A DNA stretch of 64,000 bases from Pelomonas sp047654805 (GTDB taxonomy: Bacteria > Pseudomonadota > Gammaproteobacteria > Burkholderiales > Burkholderiaceae_C), in NCBI RefSeq assembly GCF_047654805.1, contig NZ_JASGIV010000001.1, forward strand, positions 558,001 through 622,000. The letters are read 5' to 3'. Shown piece by piece: positions 52,517 through 60,987 of the stretch; position 1 is the stretch's first letter, and each line of letters starts with the position of its first letter. Under the pieces are notes generated by a model. That model saw nothing but the letters and a program-made list of their open reading frames with translations, was not told the origin of the DNA and ran no database searches. A program made the translations under genes and the position numbers.

Positions 52517-54121
52517 CTAGAGCGCCAGGAAGTGCTGCACCTGCGGCCGCTGCGGCCCGACGTGCAGGCTCAGCACCTCGCCCTGCAGGTCCGCGTCGGC
52601 GTTGGACACGCGGTGGTGCTGGCGCAGATGCTCCGCCCAGGACTCGACGAGGAACCACTCGATCACTTGTTCCGCATCGGCGCTGTGTTCCATGACGCCC
52701 CAGGAGTAGGCGCCGTCGCGCATGCGTTCCATCGACAGTCGCTTGATGGCTGCCAGGAAGGCCGGGCGTGACTCGGGACGGACGCGGTAGGTGATCTGCA
52801 CCATGACCGGGCCGCGGTCATGGGCCACCGGCTCCGCCACCAGCGGCTCCGGCCAGTGGTGCGAGGCCTGCAGGTCCGCCTCGCCCGCGGGCAGCTTGGC
52901 GCGGTGGAACAGCAGGGCCACCACCACCAGGCCTGCGGCGCCAGCCACCAGCGTGTTGGGCACGCCGATCTCGCGCGCCACCAGCCCCCAGCCGAAGCTG
53001 CCGGCCGCCATCGCGCCGTTGAACACGGTCAGGTAGACCGCCAGCCCGCGTCCGCGCACCCAGTTGGGCAGGATGGCCTGGGCCACGCCGTTGAAGGTGG
53101 TCAGCGCCGTGATCCAGCCCAGGCCCAGCAGCAGCAGCAGGACCACGGCCAGCCACTGCGGCGGCGCGAACACCAGCGCGCCCATCACGGCGGCGCTGAT
53201 CAGGGCGGCCAGCAGCACCAGGCCATCGGCATCCAGCCATTGGCGCAGCCTGGGCATCAGCAGCGCGCCGGCGATGGCGCCCGCGCCCACGGCGCCCAGC
53301 AGCACGCCGTAGAAGCCGGCGCTGCCGCCCAGCATCTGGCGCGCCACCAGCGGCAGCAAGGCCCACACCGCGCTGGCGAACAGGAAGAACGCGGCCGCGC
53401 GCAACAGCACGCGGTGCAGCTCCCGGCTGGCGCGGGTATAGCGCAGGCCGGCGCGGAAGGCGCCCAGGAAGCTCTCCGTCAGCACGCTGTCGGCGGCAGC
53501 GGGCCGCTTCCACCACAGCAGCGCGGCGATCACGAACAGATAGCTCAGCACGTCCAGCCCGTAGGTCACGGCGGCACCGAAGCTGGCCAGGATCAGGCCG
53601 CCGGCCGCGGGGCCGATGGCGCGGGAGATGTTGATGCCCAGCGAGTTCAGCGCCACCGCCCCCTTGAGCTCGGCGCGCGGCACCAGCTCCGGCACGATGG
53701 ACTGCCAGGTCGGCCCCATCAGCGCCGCGCCCATGCCGCCGACGAAAGTCAGCGCGATCAGGTACTCGACGGTCAGCGCGCCCGAGGACGACAGCAGCAG
53801 CAGCGTGCCGCTGACGGCCGCCAGCACCAGCTGCACGAAGATCAGGAAGCGGCGGCGGTCGAGGATGTCGGACAGCACGCCCGCCGGGATGGCGAGCAGG
53901 AAGACGGGCAGCGTGGCCGCCGTCTGGATCAGCGCTACCGCCGTCGGGCTGGCCGACAGGTCCGTCACCAGCCAGGCGCTGGCCACGTCGCGCATGAAGC
54001 TGCCGATGTTGCCGAGCACGGTGGCGGCCCACAGCACGGCGAACACCGGCTGGCGCAGCGGCGCGAAGCTGCTCGTGGTGCTCGGGACGGTCGGGGCGCT
54101 CGGGGTCTTGGTCTCAGGCAT
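52517..54121 (-). CDS. MFS_3-family exporter
   Basis: 534-residue transporter of the MFS_3/EntS-like family with about twelve membrane segments between residues 20 and 405 (GNIGSFMRDVASAWLVTDLSASPTAVALIQ; LSDILDRRRFLI loop). A soluble about 110-residue C-terminal domain beginning MVQITYRVRPESRPAFLAAI is a ferredoxin-like alpha/beta barrel usual in this family. Last gene of the pirin operon; its start overlaps the DoxX gene by 8 bases. Export of an oxidised or electrophilic compound is plausible. Confidence 0.9.
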   Translation of the reverse strand: MPETKTPSAPTVPSTTSSFAPLRQPVFAVLWAATVLGNIGSFMRDVASAWLVTDLSASPTAVALIQTAATLPVFLLAIPAGVLSDILDRRRFLIFVQLVLAAVSGTLLLLSSSGALTVEYLIALTFVGGMGAALMGPTWQSIVPELVPRAELKGAVALNSLGINISRAIGPAAGGLILASFGAAVTYGLDVLSYLFVIAALLWWKRPAAADSVLTESFLGAFRAGLRYTRASRELHRVLLRAAAFFLFASAVWALLPLVARQMLGGSAGFYGVLLGAVGAGAIAGALLMPRLRQWLDADGLVLLAALISAAVMGALVFAPPQWLAVVLLLLLGLGWITALTTFNGVAQAILPNWVRGRGLAVYLTVFNGAMAAGSFGWGLVAREIGVPNTLVAGAAGLVVVALLFHRAKLPAGEADLQASHHWPEPLVAEPVAHDRGPVMVQITYRVRPESRPAFLAAIKRLSMERMRDGAYSWGVMEHSADAEQVIEWFLVESWAEHLRQHHRVSNADADLQGEVLSLHVGPQRPQVQHFLAL

Positions 54122-54494
54122 GCAGTACTCCCAGGTCCTGGCAGGCGACCAGCAGCAGGCCGCCCGCCAATGCGAGGTGTTCACAGAAGGCGATGCCAAG
54201 GCGCCGGCGCTCGGCGCCCGTGGCCCGCCAGAAGCGGTCGGCCAGCACGGCCGCGAGCAGCGTGAAGCCGGCCAGGGCGAGCGCGCCCAGTCCGCGCTGC
54301 CAGCCGCTCAGGATCAGGGCCGGTGCCGCCAGCTGCAGCGCGGTGGTGGCGGCCGCCAGTGGTGCGGCCGGCGCGAGGCCCAGGCCTCGCACCTCGGCCA
54401 CCGCGCCGCGGAAGTCCAGCAGCTTCAACGCCGCACCTTGCAGATAGGGCGCGCACAGCAGCGCCAGCGCCAGGGTTTGCATCCGATCGGGCAT
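54114..54494 (-). CDS. DoxX-family membrane protein
   Basis: 126 residues with four hydrophobic segments (LALALLCAPYLQGAALKLLDF and three following) and the DFRGAVAEVRGLGLAP loop, typical of DoxX. Starts 1 base after the amidohydrolase stop (ATG at 54494) and ends inside the MFS gene, so it is translationally coupled on both sides. DoxX-like proteins often accompany redox or stress genes; function here unknown. Confidence 0.82.
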   Translation of the reverse strand: MPDRMQTLALALLCAPYLQGAALKLLDFRGAVAEVRGLGLAPAAPLAAATTALQLAAPALILSGWQRGLGALALAGFTLLAAVLADRFWRATGAERRRLGIAFCEHLALAGGLLLVACQDLGVLHA

Positions 54495-54495
54495 G

Positions 54496-56385
54496 TCAGA
54501 CAGCCCAGCAGGCGCAGCCCAGCGCACCCCAGAAGCCCTTGGCATCGGACGTGGGCAGTTGGGCCTGCCACGCGCTCGCGTGAGCATGGCCGTGCAGGTT
54601 GCACAGGGTGTCGCAGGCGCAGGCGGCCGCGGCCCGGCGGGCTGCCGACTGCAGCGGGCCGCCGTCCTTGGCGCCCCAGCCGCCGTAGCCACCGTAACGG
54701 CGCACGGGCGACCAGTCGGGCATGGCCGGCGGCGGCGCGGCGCCGTCGTGCTCGGCGAACTCGCCCGCGCCCCAGACGACCTTGCCGCCCACCAGCGTCA
54801 GCAGCGCGGTGGTGTCGGCGATGTCGGACTCGGGGCAGGCAAAGAAGTCGCGGTCGGGAACGACCAGGTCGGCCAATTGGCCCGCCTCGATGCGGCCCTT
54901 CCTGCCTTCCTCGTTGCTGAACCAGGTGACGTTCTCGGTCCACATGCGCAGCGCGGTCTCGCGGTCCAGCAGGTTGCGCTGCGGCGTGATCTGCAGCCCG
55001 CCCACGGTCTTGCCGGTGATGAGCCAGGACAGCGACACCCAGGGGTTGTAGGAGGCGACGCGCGTGGCGTCGGTACCCGCCGAGGTCTTGACGCCCATCT
55101 CCAGCATGCGCTTGACGGGCGGCGTGGCCTCGGCCGCACGGGCGCCGTAGCGCTCGACGAAGTACTCGCCCTGGTAGGCCATGCGGTGCTGCACCGCCAC
55201 GCCACCGCCCAGCGCAGCGACCCGCTCCAGGCTGCGCTCGGAGATGGTCTCGGCGTGGTCGAAGAACCAATTCAGGCCGGCCAGCGGCGTGTCGCGGTTC
55301 ACCTTCTCGAAGACGTCCAGCGCGCGGCTGATGGTCTCGTCGTAGGTGGCGTGCATGCGCCATGGCCAGCGGTTCTGCGCCAGGATGCGCACCACGTCCT
55401 CGAGGTCGCCCTCCATGTTGGGCGGCACGTCGGGACGCGGCTGGCGGAAGTCCTCGAAGTCGGCCGCCGAGAACACCAGCATCTCGCCGGCGCCGTTGTG
55501 GCGGAAGTAGTCGCTGCCCTGCTTGTAGCGCGAGGTGGCGGTCCAGTTCAGGAAGTCCTCCTTTTCCTGCCTGGGCTTTTGAGTGAACAGGTTGTAGGCC
55601 AGGCGGACGGTGAGCTGGCCCGCGTCGGCCAGCTCCTGGATGACGGCGTAGTCGTCGGGGTAGTTCTGGAAGCCGCCGCCGGCGTCGATGGCGCCGGTGA
55701 CGCCCAGCCGGTTGAGCTCGCGCATGAAATGGCGCGTGGAATTGAGCTGGTAGTCGTGCGGCAGCTTGGGGCCCAGCGCAAGCGTCGCGTACAGGATGGC
55801 GGCGTTGGGCTTGGCCAGCAGCAGGCCCGTGGGGTTGCCGGCGGCGTCGCGCACGATCTCGCCGCCGGGAGGCGCCGGCGTGTCGCGCGTGTAGCCCACG
55901 GCGCGCAGCGCGGCGGCGTTGAGCAGTGCGCGGTCGTACAGGTGCAGGATGAAGACCGGCGTGTCGGGCGCGGCGGCGTTGAGCTCGGCGATGGTGGGCA
56001 GGCGCTTCTCGGCGAACTGGTGTTCGCTGAAGCCGCCCACCACGCGCACCCACTGCGGTGCCGGCGTCACCGCCACCTGGGCGCGCAGCATGGCCATCGC
56101 GTCGGCGAGGCTTCTGACGCCGTCCCAGCGCAGCTCCATGTTGAAGTTGAGCCCGCCGCGGATCAGGTGCAGGTGGTTGTCGATCAGGCCCGGCAGCACG
56201 CCGCGCCCGCGCAGGTCGATGCGGCGCGTCTGCGGGCCTGCGAGCGCGAGCACCTCGCGGTCGTCGCCGACTTGGAGGAAGCGGCCATCGGCGATGGCCA
56301 CGGCGCTCGCGGTGGGCCGGGCGCGGTCCAGCGTCGTGAAGCGGCCGTTGAAAAGAATCAGCTCCGGCGTGGCGGTGTGCGGCAT
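54496..56385 (-). CDS. YtcJ-like amidohydrolase with cysteine-rich tail
   Basis: 629-residue metal-dependent hydrolase (Amidohydro_3). Metal-binding GLIDNHLHLIRGG near residue 68, ATYDETISR, FFDHAETISERS and SAGTDATRVASYNPW are present. After the hydrolase core (to about 555) a C-terminal tail contains CACDTLCNLHGHAHA and ends GCACWAV, a cluster of Cys and His that could bind a metal. No signal peptide. ATG at 56385 chosen; upstream in-frame codons look like noncoding leader. Third gene of the operon after pirin and the isochorismatase-like protein. Confidence 0.88.
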   Translation of the reverse strand: MPHTATPELILFNGRFTTLDRARPTASAVAIADGRFLQVGDDREVLALAGPQTRRIDLRGRGVLPGLIDNHLHLIRGGLNFNMELRWDGVRSLADAMAMLRAQVAVTPAPQWVRVVGGFSEHQFAEKRLPTIAELNAAAPDTPVFILHLYDRALLNAAALRAVGYTRDTPAPPGGEIVRDAAGNPTGLLLAKPNAAILYATLALGPKLPHDYQLNSTRHFMRELNRLGVTGAIDAGGGFQNYPDDYAVIQELADAGQLTVRLAYNLFTQKPRQEKEDFLNWTATSRYKQGSDYFRHNGAGEMLVFSAADFEDFRQPRPDVPPNMEGDLEDVVRILAQNRWPWRMHATYDETISRALDVFEKVNRDTPLAGLNWFFDHAETISERSLERVAALGGGVAVQHRMAYQGEYFVERYGARAAEATPPVKRMLEMGVKTSAGTDATRVASYNPWVSLSWLITGKTVGGLQITPQRNLLDRETALRMWTENVTWFSNEEGRKGRIEAGQLADLVVPDRDFFACPESDIADTTALLTLVGGKVVWGAGEFAEHDGAAPPPAMPDWSPVRRYGGYGGWGAKDGGPLQSAARRAAAACACDTLCNLHGHAHASAWQAQLPTSDAKGFWGALGCACWAV

Positions 56386-56434
56386 GGGGGCTCCTGGGGT
56401 CTCGTGCAATGGCTGGGCGGCGTGCGGGCCGGCA

Positions 56435-57112
56435 TCAGCCCTCGTGGGCACCGAACATGGTCTTGGCATAGGTGATGCCCAGACCGTAGGCGCCGCCCCT
56501 GGTCTTGGCAATGCCCGTGGTCAGCTCGTAGGTCTGGCCGCGTGCCCAGTCGCGCTGCAGCTCCAGCAGGTATTGCAGCGAGGTCATGGGCCGCGCGCCG
56601 GCCTGCACCATGCGCTGGACCGCGCGTTCATGGGCCTCGGCGGACACGTCGCCGCAGGCGTCCGTGATCACGTGGACCTCGAAGCCCTGCTCCAGCGCCG
56701 ACAGTGCCGGGCCGACGATGCAGACGCTGGTCCACAGGCCGGCGAGCACGATGCGGGGCTTGCCGATCTCGTTGACGCGGCGGATCACGGCCTCGTCCTC
56801 CCAGGTGTTCATGGAAGTGCGGTCCAGCAGCGCCTGGCCGGGGAAGGGCGCCGTGACCTCGTCGAACATCGGGCCGCTGAAGCTCTTCTCGGCCACCGTG
56901 GTCAGGATGGTCGGGACGCCGAAGCCGGCCGCGGCGCTGGCCACCAGCCCGGCGTTGTTGCGCAGCGTGACGGCGTCGATGGAATGCGTGGCGAAGGCCA
57001 TCTGGGACTGGAAGTCGATCATGACCAGCGTGTGGTCCTGCGGCGTGAGCAGCGTGGCGGCGGGCTTGGCAATGGCGACGGGAACGGCAGCGGGGCGGGT
57101 GGCGGTGGTCAT
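56435..57112 (-). CDS. Isochorismatase-like cysteine hydrolase (YcaC type)
   Basis: 225 residues. Catalytic triad signals: Asp in VMIDFQSQMAF, Lys in VAEKSFSGPM, and Cys in LWTSVCIVGPAL. The distribution matches YcaC-like hydrolases of unknown substrate rather than true isochorismatase. GAGGAG lies upstream. Second gene of the pirin operon. Confidence 0.9.
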   Translation of the reverse strand: MTTATRPAAVPVAIAKPAATLLTPQDHTLVMIDFQSQMAFATHSIDAVTLRNNAGLVASAAAGFGVPTILTTVAEKSFSGPMFDEVTAPFPGQALLDRTSMNTWEDEAVIRRVNEIGKPRIVLAGLWTSVCIVGPALSALEQGFEVHVITDACGDVSAEAHERAVQRMVQAGARPMTSLQYLLELQRDWARGQTYELTTGIAKTRGGAYGLGITYAKTMFGAHEG

Positions 57113-57175
57113 GGCGGGTTCTCCTCGGGAGGTTGGGGGGGTGAAAAGGGGAAAGGAAAGAGGAAAAAGGGGGCC

Positions 57176-57949
57176 TTACAGGCCGGGCAGTTCGTTGGGG
57201 CGCAGGTCGAACACCAGCACTTCGGCGCCATCGCCGCCGGACAGGCGCAGCGAGCCGGCGTTGCGGATGCGGGCGCCGTCGCCTTCGGCCAGGCGTTCGC
57301 CGTTGACGTCCAGGCTGCCGCGTGCCACGTGCACATAGGCATGGCGATCCGGGCCGAGTTCCAGCGTCGCGGCTTCAGCGCCGTCGAACAGTCCGGCATA
57401 GACGCGGGCGTCCTGGCGCACGGCCAGTGCGCCGTCCGTGCCTTCCTTGCCGGCAGTGCCGTTAGTGCCGTTAGTGCCGTTAGTGCCGCCAGTCCCGTCG
57501 GGGGCGATGATCAGCCGCAGCCGGCCGCGCTTGCCGGCTTCGTCGAAGCGCGCCTCCTGGTAGCGCGGCAGCGCGCCGGGCTCGTTGGTCATCAGCCAGA
57601 TCTGCAGGAAGTGCACCGGCTCCTGGGCCGAGTGGTTGAACTCGCTGTGCCGCACGCCGGTCCCCGCGCTCATGATCTGCACGTCGCCGGGGCGGATCAC
57701 GGAGCCGGTGCCCATGGAGTCCTTGTGCTCCAGCGCGCCTTCCAGCACATAGGAGAAGATTTCCATGTCGCGGTGGCCATGGGTGCCGAAGCCCTGGGCC
57801 GGGGCGACGCGGTCATCGTTGATGACCAGCAGGTCCGAGAAGCCCTGCTGGCGCGGGTCGCGGTAGTTGCCGAACGAGAACGTGTGGCGCGATTGCAGCC
57901 AGCCGTGGTTGGCGCGGCCCCGGTCGTCGGCCTTGCGGATATCTAGCAT
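57176..57949 (-). CDS. Pirin-family protein (YhaK/quercetinase-like)
   Basis: 257-residue bicupin. Metal ligands His57, His59, His101 and Glu103 occupy the pirin positions (THGH; RHSEF). Members oxidise quercetin or act as redox sensors. The start at 57949 has AGGAG 6 bases upstream; an ATG 15 bases earlier lacks one. Between the two cupin halves (residues 152-173) a Gly-Thr-Asn repeat, from a 9-bp tandem repeat in the DNA, is not found in typical family members. First gene of the operon, divergent from the LysR gene. Confidence 0.9.
   Translation of the reverse strand: MLDIRKADDRGRANHGWLQSRHTFSFGNYRDPRQQGFSDLLVINDDRVAPAQGFGTHGHRDMEIFSYVLEGALEHKDSMGTGSVIRPGDVQIMSAGTGVRHSEFNHSAQEPVHFLQIWLMTNEPGALPRYQEARFDEAGKRGRLRLIIAPDGTGGTNGTNGTNGTAGKEGTDGALAVRQDARVYAGLFDGAEAATLELGPDRHAYVHVARGSLDVNGERLAEGDGARIRNAGSLRLSGGDGAEVLVFDLRPNELPGL
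57456..57491 (-). repeat. 9-bp tandem repeat inside pirin gene
   Basis: Three exact GTGCCGTTA units (57456-57464, 57465-57473, 57474-57482) followed by the variant GTGCCGCCA (57483-57491). The unit length keeps the reading frame and encodes Thr-Asn-Gly repeats in a loop. Confidence 0.9.
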
Positions 57950-58077
57950 GGTTTTCTCCTTCATGATTCGATGGAATTCACTGGATGCGAGAGTCGCGGC
58001 GTTCGCTGGATCTCTTGCTGCGGTGACGGAAGTCTCGGCGCGATGCGTGACGAGCAGGTTGAAGGTTTTGTGGATTC

Positions 58078-58098
58078 ATGATCGATAATTTCGATCAT
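58078..58098. promoter_or_regulatory. Perfect inverted repeat, LysR operator of pirin operon
   Basis: ATGATCGA and TCGATCAT flank TAATT: 8-bp arms, perfect, 21 bases long. A T-N11-A core for LysR proteins fits inside. It lies between the pirin operon (start 57949) and the LysR gene (start 58119). Confidence 0.75.
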
Positions 58099-58118
58099 TG
58101 AATTCCGGGGGAATCGCC

Positions 58119-59021
58119 TTGCTCAAGCTGTCGCTGGATGCGCTGGAAATCGTCGACGCCATCGCCCGGCTGGGCTCGTTCGCGGCCGCGGCCGAACGGC
58201 TGCACAAGGTGCCGTCCACGATCTCCTACGCCGTCGCCAAGCTGGAGGAGCAACTGGGCCTGGCCTTGTTCGTGCGTAACGGCCCGCGTGTTGCGCTGAC
58301 GCCGGCCGGCCAGGAGATGCTCAGGGAAGGGCGCTGGCTGCTGGAGGGCGCCCGGCAGCTGGAGTCGCGCATGCGGCAGATCGCCACCGGCTACGAGGCC
58401 GAACTGCGCTTCGTGCACGACTCCCTGATCCCCACCAGCGCCTTCAACCCCGACATCGCCGCCTTCGAGGAGCTGCGCTGCGGCACGCGGCTGCGCATAG
58501 GCTGCGAGACGCTGACCGGCACCTGGGAGGCGCTGCGAGAGGGGCGGGCCGACATCGTGGTGGCGGCGGGCGAGGGCCCGGCGGGCGGTGGCTACAAGGC
58601 GGCGGCGGTGGGCAGCCTGGACTTCGTCTTCTGCGTGTTCCCCACGCACCCGCTCGTGCGGCTGAAGCGCCCGCTGACGCGCGACGACCTGCTGGAGCAC
58701 ACGGCCATCGTCGTGGGCGATGGCGCGCGCTCGTCCAGCGACCGCACGGTGGGCCTGCACCTGGGCCAGCGGCGCATCACCGTGCCCGGCATGCAGGCCA
58801 AGATCGCGGCCCAGGCGGCGGGCCTGGGGCATGGCTTCCTGCCGCGGGCCTGCGTGCGCGCGGAGCTGGGGCAGGGCGTGCTCGTCGAGCTGCAGGTCGA
58901 GACGCCGCGTCCGCCCGAGACCTTCTGGCTGGCCTGGCGCACGGAGCGGGTCGGCGAGGCGCTGAAGTGGTGGATACAGCGGCTGGACCGGCCCCTGCTG
59001 CCCGGCATCCTGCCGTTCTGA
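58119..59021 (+). CDS. LysR-family regulator of pirin operon
   Basis: 300 residues with an N-terminal winged helix (LDALEIVDAIARLGSFAAAAERLHKVPSTISYAVAKLEEQLG, about 4-46) and effector domain. Start is probably TTG at 58119 with GGGGGA seven bases upstream; an in-frame TTG at 58098 overlaps the inverted repeat. Divergent from the pirin gene and therefore likely its regulator; inducer unknown. Ends 21 bases before the relaxase stop, which marks the border to accessory DNA. Confidence 0.88.
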   Translation: MLKLSLDALEIVDAIARLGSFAAAAERLHKVPSTISYAVAKLEEQLGLALFVRNGPRVALTPAGQEMLREGRWLLEGARQLESRMRQIATGYEAELRFVHDSLIPTSAFNPDIAAFEELRCGTRLRIGCETLTGTWEALREGRADIVVAAGEGPAGGGYKAAAVGSLDFVFCVFPTHPLVRLKRPLTRDDLLEHTAIVVGDGARSSSDRTVGLHLGQRRITVPGMQAKIAAQAAGLGHGFLPRACVRAELGQGVLVELQVETPRPPETFWLAWRTERVGEALKWWIQRLDRPLLPGILPF

Positions 59022-59042
59022 CGCTGCCGGCCGGCGGCTGCG

Positions 59043-60038
59043 TCATCCACGATCAAGTCCCGGACCCGGTCGGCCTTCCAGCCTGTCGTTGACCCGCGCC
59101 GCTGTTCGGTCCTGGGGCGCCGAGACCTCCGGACCGATCCGGCGATGCGTGGCTTCCTTGAAGGTCGACGAGTCGCGTATGAAGCTGCCGACTCGCCTTG
59201 CGAGCTCGCGATCGGAGGCCGCTTCGGAGGCCGAGAGCGCCTTCAGGATGTGTGCCCAGCTGAGCATCGCATCCGCGCGCCTGCGCGAAGTGCCCGGCCC
59301 GGCCGTGGGCGCGCTGGGATGAACGCGAAGAACCCCGGCCTCCCTGTCCCTGGCCCGCCACAGCGGCTCATGGGCGCGGTTCTCACCCCGGATCGCCTGG
59401 CGCGTCGCGTCCGCCTCGATGCCCCACCCGCGCAGCTTCTCTGCAAACGTCTCGCGCCATCTGTTCAGGTGCTTCATGTAGGGCCTCAGGCGCTGTCCCG
59501 ATATCGCCTCCGCCCTCACGCTCAGATGCACATGGGGATTGGCCTGGTGCTCGTGCAGCACCATGACGTAGCGGTGGCCGGCCAGCTCGACCTGGGCGAA
59601 CTCGCGCACCGCCTTCTTCAGCAGCTCGGCGTCCGTCCCGGCCGGCATGGACAGCATCAGATTGAGTGCTTCCCGCCGATGTCCGGTGTTCTTTATGAGC
59701 GATCCACCGAAGCGCCACTGGTCGACGAGATCGTGCACCGCGTCCTCGCCATTGCGCACGACGCCGCGGTCGTCTTCAATGTCGAGCTGGCCGTTCATGC
59801 TGATGTAGCGGAAGTGAGCCGCGATGGCGGACATGCCCTGGCCGCCGCCGGCCACCTTGACTATCACCTGCGGCGCACGGCCCACGATGGCTTCAATGCG
59901 TTGGCGTATCACCGCCGCCTTGGGCTGCACCAGCGTGTCAAGCCTCGGCGTCGGCAGCGGCTTGACGATGCGGTTGGAGGGATAGAACAGCCGCTCGCCC
60001 CATTGAACCAGGACGCCGTCAACGTGTTGGGCATTCAT
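59043..60038 (-). CDS. Relaxase/mobilisation nuclease
   Basis: 331-residue relaxase of the MobA/VirD2-like (MOBP) fold that would nick an origin of transfer. VIVKVAGGGQGMSAIAAHFRYISMNG is typical of relaxases in integrative elements, and the metal-binding motif III reads HEHQANPHVHLSVR. N-terminal sequence has Tyr19 in a region where MOBP enzymes carry the nucleophile, but I cannot assign it with certainty. It lacks helicase and primase domains. Overlaps the accessory gene upstream by 20 bases. No type IV secretion genes are in view, so only mobilisable. Confidence 0.86.
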   Translation of the reverse strand: MNAQHVDGVLVQWGERLFYPSNRIVKPLPTPRLDTLVQPKAAVIRQRIEAIVGRAPQVIVKVAGGGQGMSAIAAHFRYISMNGQLDIEDDRGVVRNGEDAVHDLVDQWRFGGSLIKNTGHRREALNLMLSMPAGTDAELLKKAVREFAQVELAGHRYVMVLHEHQANPHVHLSVRAEAISGQRLRPYMKHLNRWRETFAEKLRGWGIEADATRQAIRGENRAHEPLWRARDREAGVLRVHPSAPTAGPGTSRRRADAMLSWAHILKALSASEAASDRELARRVGSFIRDSSTFKEATHRRIGPEVSAPQDRTAARVNDRLEGRPGPGLDRG

Positions 60039-60756
60039 CTCTGGGCCTCCGGGAACGGGTGAGGTCGGCGATCAGCGCCGAGGCCTGGACCAGGTGGGCT
60101 CGCACGTCCGTGACCAGCGAGTTCAGCCCGGACCGATAGCTCTCCAGTTCGCTGGCGGGGACGCGTCCAATCAGCCTCATCAGGGCATTGAGGTCGGTAG
60201 ACATGGCGGCCACGCAGTCGGTGGATGCCCTCAATGCGGCGATCGCGACCGAATGGTCGGCGGGGAGCGGCGGCTCAGGCATTCCATCCAGCAATCCGCA
60301 GACGTACCTTCCGCGGGTGACGTCGGCGTCGCGCGCCCGCCTGGTGAGCATGGCCACATGCCCGGGCGGCATGCGCAGCGCAATCTCCATGGCAGTCGGC
60401 TTTCCGGCGTGCGCAAGCGTGTTGTGTCCAAGGGTGGCGTCATGCTGAAGGGCATCGTGTCCAGCGCCGCCATCGTTCAGCATGAGTGCGACTGCGCGTC
60501 GTACCTGTACCGCGCATGTCGTTCCCAACTGCGCCGCCACTGCGTCAAGGCGAGGTCGCAGGCTTCGCAGGTCCACCGACAACCGGTCACTCTTGTGAGC
60601 GTTCAATCGTGCTGAAGCTGGGCAAGCGGGCCCCGGACTTGTGGGATCGCCAAGCCCTCCCGGGCGAGACGGCGGACGAGGAGTGGCGTTCCATGCCGTG
60701 GCGTCAGGCAGCAGCTCGAGCTGCTGGCTGTCGGATGGAGTCGTCGACGCGGGCAT
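60019..60756 (-). CDS. Probable mobilisation accessory protein (MobC-like position)
   Basis: 245 residues, hydrophilic. Central SVDLRSLRPRLDAVAAQLGTTCAVQVRRAVALML resembles a ribbon-helix-helix or MobC-like DNA-binding segment; a second part (about 150-170) reads LTRRARDADVTRGRYVCGLLDG, typical of mobilisation accessory proteins. Its end overlaps the relaxase start by 20 bases, so it is co-translated with it. ATG at 60756 follows AGGG; ATG 60774 is the alternative. Identification rests on position and this helix pattern. Confidence 0.65.
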   Translation of the reverse strand: MPASTTPSDSQQLELLPDATAWNATPRPPSRPGGLGDPTSPGPACPASARLNAHKSDRLSVDLRSLRPRLDAVAAQLGTTCAVQVRRAVALMLNDGGAGHDALQHDATLGHNTLAHAGKPTAMEIALRMPPGHVAMLTRRARDADVTRGRYVCGLLDGMPEPPLPADHSVAIAALRASTDCVAAMSTDLNALMRLIGRVPASELESYRSGLNSLVTDVRAHLVQASALIADLTRSRRPRDECPTR

Positions 60757-60987
60757 GCGCCCTATCTTGCCCATCGGCGGGCGGCGCGGGAACTGGAAAG
60801 CGGCGGTGGTGCAAGCGCATCCCTGCGTCCCAGGCGATGCCAGGAGCGGCCAAGTCGTCCCAAGGCGTCCCAATCGGGCTAACCATCTGTTTCAACTTGG
60901 TGGCCATTGAGGTCGCCTGGGTTTGTTCGGCAGCTGCATCGCCATCGCGCTCGCCTGGGTGATGCGCCTCACCGCCGCGCTATCTGC
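60757..60987. promoter_or_regulatory. Upstream region of mobilisation genes, oriT candidate
   Basis: 231 bases without a gene between the mobilisation genes and fecR. Contains three direct copies of CGTCCCA (60826, 60856, 60866). In small mobilisable elements the transfer origin usually lies just upstream of the accessory/relaxase genes, so this is the place to look for it; no nick-site consensus is clear. Confidence 0.35.
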
